The notes below the pieces were generated by a model that was not told the origin of the DNA, did not search any database, and saw nothing but the letters and a program-made list of their open reading frames with translations. Positions 43,129 through 50,640 of a DNA stretch of 64,000 nucleotides are shown here, one piece after another. Each line of letters begins with the position of its first letter. The stretch's first letter is position 1. The DNA is taken from NCBI GenBank assembly GCA_016715115.1, contig JADKBM010000016.1, positions 310,001 to 374,000 of the forward strand, read 5' to 3'. The stretch is from Acidobacteriota bacterium (GTDB lineage: Bacteria > Acidobacteriota > Blastocatellia > Pyrinomonadales > Pyrinomonadaceae). A program made the translations under genes and the position numbers.

Positions 43129-44870
43129 GAGGCTGTCTGGAAAGTCACTCAGAAAGTCTCCGGGATTGCCGTTTTTCTGTTGTCTGTTTTGGGAGAGTCC
43201 GCTTCGGCCGTCATCAGTTGGCCGGTCGCCGAGCGCATTTCCGCCTTTTCAGACGGTTGCCAGCCTTTGCAGGTTGTGTGCGATCGCGATCAATCCGATC
43301 TCAATCTGTACTTTTGCCAACCCCCTCAGTAAGAACCTTCTGAATTTCTTGTTTTCCTTTATGTTTCCGATCACCGCCTCGACCTCGTACCGTTGTTTCC
43401 TCCGTTCGACGCCTTTCTCGCTTTCGAGCATCTCGCGCGCCTTGCGCCGGTGCCTCAGAACTTCTTCGTTGCGCTCGATCGACCGTCCCCCCTCGCCCTT
43501 CGAACATTCGGCCCGCATCGGACATCCGCCGCAGGCCTCGGTCCGGTAGATTTTGACGTTTTGCTTCCGGCCGTTCTGCGTCGTCTTCACGCGATCCTCC
43601 GAGAACTCCATCACGTGCCCCGCCGGACACCGGTAAGTATCGGTCTCTGCGTCGTATTGGAAGTTGTCTGCCGCGAACTTCCCTTGGGCTTCCCGGAATC
43701 GAACCCGGAAACTTCACAAATGCCTTGATCGCCCGTTTCTCCAGATAGGCGTAGTTCTCTTCACTGCCGTAACCCGCATCCGCCGTCACGCTTTCGGGTT
43801 CCGTTCCGTACGTTTCGATCATCTTGCCGACATGCTCCGGCAGCGCGGTCGTGTCCCCGCCGATTGTGTCAGCGTGTACCCGGTCAGAAAATGCCCCTCG
43901 GTCGCCAGCTGGACATTGTACGCCGGTCTCAACTGCCCGTTCCCCAGATGGTCTTCCTTCATCCTCATGAACGTCGCGTCATGATCGGTCTTCGAACTGC
44001 TTCGTCGCCCGTCCAGCATCCGCTCCTGCGCCTCGACCTTCGCCGCCCGGCCCGGCAACTCCCGCCTCAATTTCCGCACCCGCTGCCTTGTCTTCGCATC
44101 GGGCTCGGCTTTCAGCAACTCCTCGTCGATCGCTCTCACCGCGCGCGTCACCGCTTCCGGGTCCACCGCCTCAAAATCCGGCTCGTTCGGCGCCTGCTCT
44201 TCCTCCGCGCTCGCCCGCTCGACGTACTTCCACACGTCACGCAACTGTTCCCTTATCCGCTGCTTGTTCCGCTCCACCGTCTTTGCCCAGACGAACGTGT
44301 ACCGGTTCGCGTTCGCCTCGATCTTCGTCCCGTCCAGTATCACTTCCCGCAACGATACCGCCCCCTCTTCGACAAGCAGCAGCACGACCTGCGAAAAGAT
44401 CTTCTCAAGATGATCTTTCAGCCGCTTCGACCGAAAGTCCGCCAGCGTGTTGTGGTCCGGCCTCGCGTTGCCGGCGAGCCACATGAAATGCACGTTTTCC
44501 TGCAACGCCTGCTCGATCTTCCGGGACGAATAGATATTCCGAAGATACGCGTAAACCAGCACCTTCAAAAGCAGCCGCGGATGGTAGCTCGACGCTCCGC
44601 CGCCTTTGTACCCAAGCTCAAGCACGCCGATGTCGATCCGCTCGATCACTTCGTTCACAACGCGCACCGGATGGTTCGCGGGCACCAGATCATCCAGGCT
44701 CGGCGGCAACAACATCGGTTGGTTCTGATCGTAATGCTTGAAGACCACCTTCTTCCTTTTCTCGTGTATCATACTTAGTATTATAACCCACGTATGCAAC
44801 TCGACGAAATTCAAACAACACTCCCGAGACCGAAAATCGCCGAACCCGAGGGGACTTTTCAGACAGCCTC
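43129..44870 (-). mobile_element. IS1182-type insertion sequence
   Basis: 1742 bp bounded by 18-bp terminal inverted repeats: GAGGCTGTCTGGAAAGTC (43129-43146) and the reverse complement of GACTTTTCAGACAGCCTC (44853-44870), one mismatch. One transposase gene, now frame-broken. No clear target duplication: the flanks end in CCAT and begin with ATCG. The right repeat supplies the last codons and the stop (EAV-stop) of the RHS protein. Confidence 0.88.
43249..44772 (-). pseudogene. IS1182-family transposase, frameshifted
   Basis: It starts at 44772 (MIHEKRKKVVFKHYDQNQ). The N-terminal half is intact, with DDLVPANHPVRVVNEVIERI and the DUF772-type helical region (NARPDHNTLADFRSKRLKDH), then VILDGTKIEANANRYTFVW. 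The frame is then lost near 43855 (after LTQSAG), resumes in another frame (VTADAGYGSEENYAYLEKRA, the DDE core), and is lost again near 43685-43705 before the C-terminal part (MEFSEDRVKTTQ, KFRRFLLRGLAKVQIEIGLI). The lesions fit three single-base deletions in short homopolymers, which together restore the original frame. It is inactive as read, unless these are assembly errors. Confidence 0.85.
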
Positions 44871-47800
44871 ATCGCACTGCCATTGGGGAAAAGCGGAATT
44901 CCGCGCGGCGAAGTCGTAACCCGGATCATTTTCGGTGTCCGGATCGACGCTGGCGACCAATTGTCCAAGCGGTTCCGTCTCTTCCGCCGCCTTTTCCCAG
45001 ACGCCGTTCGATCCCGCCCATCTGACGGTTGTCCCAATCACCGGATCGGCGGTCGCCCAGCGCGAACCCGCATTTGCATTCGCTGTTCCGATCAACGTTC
45101 CTCCCGCAAATACCTTCGTGCCACCCGTGTAACCGCCGAACGTCACAAGATTTGACCCGAGAACCGATGACCAAATCTGAAAGACCTTCGGCGTTGCAAC
45201 GAGCCCTCCCGACGGCGGATCGTTCCGCGGATAAGTCCGCCAGTTATCCTTTTCGACAACCGGTCGGCCGTCGCCATCAAAATCGTATGCCGTGACATGC
45301 TCCTGAACCATGTTGAGGTATCCGTTAAACCGCCCGAAACGCTGATCGAAATACTTCACGCGCCGGCCGGCCGCGTCGAAAGTGTTCGTTCCCGTCCCTT
45401 CCGGCATCGAGTCGATCGGCTGCGAGACGACGTTGCCCGACGCATCGTAATCAACCAGCGAACTCTGAATACGCCCATTGACGTAGCTCTCGCCGAATCC
45501 TCCGGTTTGGCCCCAGTTTGTAATCTCTCTTTCCGACATCATCGAGAATCCGTCGTACTCGATCGCCTGTTCGTAAACGCGCACGCTTCCGTTGCTATTG
45601 CTTTGCCCCATACCGAACTGATTGTGCGTCAGACGTCCGGCGAAGTCGTACTTCATCGAACGGTCCCATTTGTCATCGAGCAGGTCGTTCTTCGCGAGCA
45701 CGCGCGAGTCACTGCCGTGCGTGAAATCTGCCTTCGCTTCGAAACCGCCCGATCGGGCGATCTCCCAATAGTCGGCCCGCAGACGGTTGTCGTATTCGAG
45801 CTTGATCGTCGGCGCCGCATCCGGTATCGCATATGTCATCTGTTTGATCTGGCCGAATGCTCGATATTGGATGCCGTTCGCCCATTGTCCGGTTGGATTG
45901 TCGGCAGTGGCATCACCGCTGACCGCCGTAATACGCCCCGACTTGTCGTTGGTGTAATCGACGGTATAGCCAAATGGGTCGGTTACCGATTTCAAGCCGC
46001 CGCCAATACTGTATTCGTAACTCAGAGAGTATTTATGATCCGGAACCGGCGCTTCCGGCAACAAATTGAAGTACTTCTTCTCGCTCTCCAATCTTGAAAG
46101 GGGATCATAAAAATACTCCGTCGTGCCGGTGCCGTCGCTCATCTGCGTCCTGTTCCCAACGGCATCATAGCTAAAGCTGACGGTCGTTGCGTCGGGAATC
46201 TCGGGATGATTCGCCGGAGGATCATACGATATCTGAGTGGCCAATCGAAGTTGGTTGTAAGTGAAATTGGTGAGCGCGCCGCGCGGGTCGATCGTTTGCT
46301 GGACGGAATCGTCCGGATTGTAGATCCAAGTCGTGTCGGTGTTGGCGTCCTCGACCGGATAATGCCGCGTTTTCATCCGGCCGTGGCCGTCGTAGGTCAT
46401 GGTGACGTCCTGATAGCCGGTCGAGTTGGCGTCGCCCGCGTACTGGCGGGTTTTTGTGATCTGGTCGCGGCCGTTGAAGGTCTGGACCGTCGTCGAATAG
46501 ACCGCGCCGGTCCAGTTGAGGACTTCGGTCTTGTATGTTCGGCCGAGAACGTCCTGATAGACCTTCTGGGTTCGGCGGGCGGTCTCGTTCGGGTTTGTGT
46601 CCTTTGGCACGACTTCGCTCTGGATCGTCGTCACCTGGCCGCCGGCGCAGCCGCAGCCTTCGTAGCTGATGAGCTGATCCTTGCCGTCGGAGCCGTTCGA
46701 GTCGGTCGGGATGGTCCGCGTCGGGCGGCCCTTCCAGTCGTACTCGGCGGAGTTCCAGAGCCAGCCGCCGCGGGCTGCGTCTTCGTTCTGGAGCGTCCAG
46801 CCTGAATTCACCTCGGACGGAACGCTTTGACGCTTGACCTGTCCGAGAATGTCGTACTCGGTTTGAACGCCCGACCAGGTGAGAGTCGCGCCGTTCGAAT
46901 CCCACGTCATCGGAGTCCGCGCAAGCCTGACCCGGCCGGCGCCGTCGGTCCAGCTTTCGCTCAACACCTCGTCGACCGCGTCGGCGCCGTTGTTGTTTGT
47001 ATCGACTACCGTCGTGAAAACCTTTGACTGGATATTGTTTGTCGGATATTCGAATCGGGTGTAGGCGCCGCTGTTGACAATCGTTTCGCGTTCAACGCGT
47101 CCGACGGCGTCGAATTCGCGGGTCGTTTCCTTGCCAGTCGTGTTTCCTGCAGGAGATGGACTCTTCGCCCAGACGTTGGCGCCGTTATCGAACCGGTATT
47201 TGACTTCCGAATAGTTTCCGGCTGGATCGTAGAGCTTTGTCGGATATGCGTAGGTGTTGCGGGTTGTTGACGTGTCGTTGAACGCGTCGGCGTAACTGAT
47301 CTTCACGGTTCGTGACAAAGGATCGATCTGCGCGACCGGAGCGCCGGCAATGTTGTATTTGATCTGGGATGAAACGGAAGCAGTGGCACCGGTAACGTCG
47401 TAACGGGTCGAAGTGGTCAGATTCCCGCGCCCGACGGTGAACGACGCGCCGTAAGCGCTGTCGTGCCTGATGACGTTCGCGATGTTCTGTTCGAGGTTCG
47501 TATCGCTGAAATCTCCCTCGTCGTAAGTATAGCCAGTTCTGGTTGCGAGAACCAGAGAATTGTTTTCAAGACCGTACGATCTTGTTTCCGACGGGAGTCC
47601 GATGATCCGGCGCGAGGTGTAGGCCGAGGTGAGATTGTAGTCGGTCTCAACGCGTTTTAGAACGGTGTCGTTTTGGTCGAGAATCTCCGACTTCCAGACA
47701 AGGCCGTAAAGCGCTATGGGGGAGTTTTCCGACACCGGAATGTAATATGCCTTCGATTTTTTGACGTTTCCCGAATCGCCGACTTCCGACGCGGTGACGC

Positions 47801-48992
47801 GCGGATTCGTGATGTAGGAAGCGTTGGTGTCGTCCTGCGTCCATTGGTTCCACGTCCAGCGCTTGCGTTCACTGTTTGCCCAGTCTTCGGTAGCGATTGT
47901 CAGCCCTTCAGTCCAGCCGGACGAACCGACCCACGTTTTCGAGACCGCGCCGTGCGGATGATTGGACATCTCCACCTCGATCTTTGTCGCTGTTCCCGAA
48001 TGCGTTCCGACGCTGTACGACGCGTTCTCGGTGATCGAGTTCGCGATCACGGCTTCCTGTTCGACGCCGCTTGAGTTCAGATTGAAATTCTCGGTCCAGT
48101 TTCGCGTTTCGGTGAATCGCGGACAATCGGTCTGCTGGCTTGTCGCGTCGGCCGGCAGATTGATGCTCGTGTAATTGAGCGTATGCCCGTCGGCCGCCTT
48201 GTTCGTGATCTTCCAGACCTGTCCGTAACTGTTGTATATAAACGACGTGCTCGGGCCGTCGCCGTTCGTTTCGGTCGGGAATGTGACCTTGTCGAGCACC
48301 TTGAGCGAAAAGCCGTTGCCGGGGCCGATCACCGAAAGCCCGTTGAAGTTGGTGTTGATCTCTTTCGTCGTATAGGAAAACGTCGCGTAGGTTCTGGTGA
48401 AATCGCTGTCCGCGCCGTTGTTTGTTTTCCACGTCTGGGTGACTGATATTGGAAGCGCTTCGCTGTTGTAGTTGACGGTGACGACGCGTCCCAGGGTATC
48501 GGTGACGGTCTGGAGCAGTCCGTTCGCGTCGTGGTTGATCGAGATGTAGTTGCCGTTGCGGTCGGTGATCTTCTGGCAGCGATATGCGCCGTTCTTCCAT
48601 TCGTAATCGGCGCGCGTGCCGTCGGTTCCGGTGACGGTCAGCGTGAGACTGTCCGCCGGATCGTTCGGGCCGGACGTTCCGTTGATCTTGAGCTCGGCGT
48701 AGCTTGAATCGGCAGTTTCGAAGATGTTCGAATTGGTTGTCTGCCGGAACTCGGCGCGGCCTCCCGAGGGCGTGACCATCAGATATGCGAACTTCTGGGT
48801 CGTCGAGTCATAGTAGACCGGCTCGATCGTCGGAAACCCGAAGCGGAATCCGGGCGTCAGGTTCGAGTTGTCGGCATTGAAGACAATCGTGTTTGTCGCC
48901 GGATCCTTGGTCCAGACCAACGAGTTGTAGGAAATGCCGAAACCGGCGTCGAGACCGGCGCGTCCCGGCAAACCGAACGGCTCAAACAACAA
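44859..48992 (-). CDS. RHS/YD-repeat protein core, 5' end missing
   Basis: 1377 residues if a TTG at 48992 is used; no ATG or ribosome site is present and an in-frame stop lies just upstream. It begins at LPGRAGLDAGFGISYNSLVW, a segment that in complete RHS proteins follows a signal peptide and N-terminal domain. Many YD-type repeats follow (DRNGNYISINHDANGLLQTV, FSYDAVGNRTQMSDGTGTTE, YEYSIGGGLKSVTDPFG). The C-terminus (ETEPLGQ, FPQWQC) is conserved with the fragment at 36753, and its last residues come from the IS end. RHS cores form a beta-cocoon enclosing a toxic tip. This copy is probably a silent cassette. Confidence 0.8.
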   Translation of the reverse strand: MLFEPFGLPGRAGLDAGFGISYNSLVWTKDPATNTIVFNADNSNLTPGFRFGFPTIEPVYYDSTTQKFAYLMVTPSGGRAEFRQTTNSNIFETADSSYAELKINGTSGPNDPADSLTLTVTGTDGTRADYEWKNGAYRCQKITDRNGNYISINHDANGLLQTVTDTLGRVVTVNYNSEALPISVTQTWKTNNGADSDFTRTYATFSYTTKEINTNFNGLSVIGPGNGFSLKVLDKVTFPTETNGDGPSTSFIYNSYGQVWKITNKAADGHTLNYTSINLPADATSQQTDCPRFTETRNWTENFNLNSSGVEQEAVIANSITENASYSVGTHSGTATKIEVEMSNHPHGAVSKTWVGSSGWTEGLTIATEDWANSERKRWTWNQWTQDDTNASYITNPRVTASEVGDSGNVKKSKAYYIPVSENSPIALYGLVWKSEILDQNDTVLKRVETDYNLTSAYTSRRIIGLPSETRSYGLENNSLVLATRTGYTYDEGDFSDTNLEQNIANVIRHDSAYGASFTVGRGNLTTSTRYDVTGATASVSSQIKYNIAGAPVAQIDPLSRTVKISYADAFNDTSTTRNTYAYPTKLYDPAGNYSEVKYRFDNGANVWAKSPSPAGNTTGKETTREFDAVGRVERETIVNSGAYTRFEYPTNNIQSKVFTTVVDTNNNGADAVDEVLSESWTDGAGRVRLARTPMTWDSNGATLTWSGVQTEYDILGQVKRQSVPSEVNSGWTLQNEDAARGGWLWNSAEYDWKGRPTRTIPTDSNGSDGKDQLISYEGCGCAGGQVTTIQSEVVPKDTNPNETARRTQKVYQDVLGRTYKTEVLNWTGAVYSTTVQTFNGRDQITKTRQYAGDANSTGYQDVTMTYDGHGRMKTRHYPVEDANTDTTWIYNPDDSVQQTIDPRGALTNFTYNQLRLATQISYDPPANHPEIPDATTVSFSYDAVGNRTQMSDGTGTTEYFYDPLSRLESEKKYFNLLPEAPVPDHKYSLSYEYSIGGGLKSVTDPFGYTVDYTNDKSGRITAVSGDATADNPTGQWANGIQYRAFGQIKQMTYAIPDAAPTIKLEYDNRLRADYWEIARSGGFEAKADFTHGSDSRVLAKNDLLDDKWDRSMKYDFAGRLTHNQFGMGQSNSNGSVRVYEQAIEYDGFSMMSEREITNWGQTGGFGESYVNGRIQSSLVDYDASGNVVSQPIDSMPEGTGTNTFDAAGRRVKYFDQRFGRFNGYLNMVQEHVTAYDFDGDGRPVVEKDNWRTYPRNDPPSGGLVATPKVFQIWSSVLGSNLVTFGGYTGGTKVFAGGTLIGTANANAGSRWATADPVIGTTVRWAGSNGVWEKAAEETEPLGQLVASVDPDTENDPGYDFAARNSAFPQWQCDEAV

Positions 48993-49022
48993 AACGGCCG
49001 AAGCTGCTTTCGCTTTCGGCCG
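48983..49022 (-). terminator. Intrinsic terminator upstream of the truncated RHS core
   Basis: On the minus strand CGGCCGAAAGC pairs with GCTTCGGCCG (one bulge), followed by TTTTGTTGTTT. It ends any transcript coming from the thioredoxin fragment and lies right where the RHS frame begins, so it would also block transcription into RHS. Confidence 0.75.
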
Positions 49023-49029
49023 TCAGACA

Positions 49030-49198
49030 AAGTTCTTTTCGCATCGCGCTCGACGTCAGCGAAATTGGCGTCGGTGACCTTCGTCGGCCCTACGGGCTTG
49101 AGCGCTGCCCCGCAACGGCCGCAGATCGCCGCCTTGCCGGACCTCGGCTCGACCCGGTTCACGGCGCCGCATTTCGCGCACGAACGAGTGGTCGGCAT
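49030..49198 (-). pseudogene. 5' fragment of a zinc-ribbon thioredoxin gene
   Basis: It starts at 49198 and reads MPTTRSCAKCGAVNRVEPRS with a second CGRCG pair, then VTDANFADVE, the start of a thioredoxin domain as in TrxC-type proteins. The thioredoxin fold itself, including the CGPC active site, is missing: after about 55 residues the frame runs into the terminator and out-of-frame RHS sequence. The downstream part was probably replaced when the RHS block arrived. It starts within 5 bases of the PPOX gene's stop. Confidence 0.65.
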
Positions 49199-49199
49199 A

Positions 49200-49718
49200 T
49201 TACCAAAGCCCCCGAACACGTTTCTTTTTGAGCGCGCCCGGCTGCCCCGGCGGGATTATGGCGTCGAGGTTCTCGTTGAACGAATGGTGGCCCGTGATCT
49301 TGTCGATGACGATCTTGAAGAACACCGGAACCTCTTCGAGTTCCTTGCGTTCCGATCCGACAAAATACGCCGGTTGCCACCACGTCGGAGACTTTGCGAG
49401 AAGTTCTCGCGCGCGTGTCCGTTCGTCATCGAATTCCGCCGCGTCGGGGAGTTCTTCGTAATGGCCGAAGACGATGATCGTCGTCCAGTTTTGCTTGTCC
49501 GCGATGTCTTCGACCTCAAGGCAGACCTTTGGATTCCTGCGCATCCACTCGATCTTTTGCCCGGCTGTAGAGAAAGCGTAAATGTCGTCGCCTTCCGCGT
49601 ATGCGAAACTGAACGGGACAACATACGGCTGACCGTCAAGCGCGCACGCGAGTCGGCCAAGCCTCGCCTTTGTCAGGATCTGCCGGCATTCACTTTCTTC
49701 GAGATTCTTGACTTTCAT
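49200..49718 (-). CDS. Pyridoxamine 5'-phosphate oxidase-like flavin-binding protein
   Basis: 172 residues. Split-barrel flavin-binding fold: NLEESECRQILTKARLGRLA, VPFSFAYAEGDDIYAFSTAG (phosphate-binding K/W follow in GQKIEWMRRNPKVCLEVED), and WTTIIVFGHYEEL. This subgroup binds FMN, F420 or heme and often reduces small molecules; the true substrate is unknown and it is not PdxH. It precedes the thioredoxin fragment by only 1-2 bases, consistent with a former redox operon. Confidence 0.82.
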   Translation of the reverse strand: MKVKNLEESECRQILTKARLGRLACALDGQPYVVPFSFAYAEGDDIYAFSTAGQKIEWMRRNPKVCLEVEDIADKQNWTTIIVFGHYEELPDAAEFDDERTRARELLAKSPTWWQPAYFVGSERKELEEVPVFFKIVIDKITGHHSFNENLDAIIPPGQPGALKKKRVRGLW

Positions 49719-49814
49719 AACAATTGTGGGTTTCGAATCTGCGGCTTGTTGTCAAACCACGCAAATCCGAATCATCGTCGCCAAACCGATCGGCTAAAAC
49801 CGTTCGATGAGAAG

Positions 49815-50210
49815 TTATGCTCCTCTTTCGATCGGCCTTCCGTGCGCAAACCGTGACTGAAATCCGTAGATCAAAAACAGGACCCCGGGAATCAGAAACG
49901 GGAGAAAACCCCAGCCTTGCCACAAGCGCCCGCTTAGCAACGCACCATATATAAGATAGAACGCGACAATGGAAATGACCGCGACCGCGCCTCCGGCAAG
50001 TTCCTCGCGCCAGGCGAGAACAAGTCCGATCATAACCCCGAGCGGAAAAAAGAGAAGTCCGACGTATTCGACCGGACGAACAGCGCTGAAGTCGATGCCT
50101 TCACCGGCAAAGAACAGGAAAATGATCGCGAGACAAACCACGCTCGCCAGCCGCGCCGTCCATCGCAGCGAAAACAACAATGCGTTTTCGTGTTCACGAT
50201 GTTCAAACAT
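49815..50210 (-). CDS. Small integral membrane protein (four helices)
   Basis: 131 residues from the ATG at 50210, with GGGGG just upstream; an open frame continues into the repeat array but is not coding. Four hydrophobic helices: ASVVCLAIIFLFFAGEG, VGLLFFPLGVMIGLVLA, GGAVAVISIVAFYLIYGALL and FLPFLIPGVLFLIYGF. No catalytic motif; it resembles a small DUF family of four-helix proteins (identity not certain). Array D starts about 9 bases upstream of the start codon. Confidence 0.7.
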   Translation of the reverse strand: MFEHREHENALLFSLRWTARLASVVCLAIIFLFFAGEGIDFSAVRPVEYVGLLFFPLGVMIGLVLAWREELAGGAVAVISIVAFYLIYGALLSGRLWQGWGFLPFLIPGVLFLIYGFQSRFAHGRPIERGA

Positions 50211-50218
50211 AAACACCC

Positions 50219-50640
50219 CCAGGGGATTTGGGATTTTGGATTTGGGATTTTGGATTTGGGATTTGGGATTCCATAAATTCCAGATTCCAGATTCCAAGAT
50301 TCCAAGATCCAAGATTCCGAGATCCAAATTCCAGATTCCAAATTCCAGATTCCAAATTCCAGATTCCAAATTCCAGATTCCAAATTCCAGATTCCAAATT
50401 CCAGATTCCAAAATCAAAGTTCAAAAATCAAAGTTCTCAGTTCCCAGTTCCCAGTTCTCAGTTCTCAGTTCTCCGTTCCCAGTTCTCAGTTCCCAGTTCC
50501 CAGTTCTCAGTTCCCAGTTCCCAGTTCCCAGTTCCCAGTTCTCAGGTCCCAGTTCCCAGTTCTCAGTTCCCAGTTCCCAGTTCCCAGTTCCCGTTTCACC
50601 ATTCAAATCCCAAATCCGAAATCATAAATCCGAAATCTTC
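50219..50640. repeat. Array D: GGGATTT, CCARATT and CAGTTCY heptamers
   Basis: Four blocks with a 7-bp period: 50222-50270 GGGATTT/TGGATTT; 50275-50410 CCAGATT/CCAAATT (and CCAAGAT); 50420-50590 CAGTTCC/CAGTTCT; 50598-50640 AAATCCC/AAATCCG. The last block is the inverse of the first, and the CAGTTCY block is the inverse of the GAACTGR block of array B, 36 kb away. The array includes the last codons (KISDL) and the stop of the formate dehydrogenase gene. Confidence 0.9.

Noticed and set aside
43685..43710. tRNA T-arm-like sequence (GGTTCGATTCC) on the minus strand
   Set aside because: The flanking bases do not form the 5-bp T-stem or an acceptor stem, and no anticodon arm is present. It lies within transposase coding sequence.
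43129..44870. Target-site duplication for the IS
   Set aside because: The flanking bases (CCAT / ATCG) share only AT; assigning a 2-bp duplication would also destroy the in-frame RHS-tip junction, so none is claimed.
48857..49198. A 114-residue protein beginning with a thioredoxin zinc ribbon and continuing into RHS sequence
   Set aside because: After about 55 residues the frame is out of phase with RHS and passes through a terminator, so the extension is not a real fusion protein.
49815..50417. 200-residue version of the membrane protein starting in array D
   Set aside because: The extra 69 residues are translated repeat words (IWNLEFG type); the ATG at 50210 has a ribosome site.
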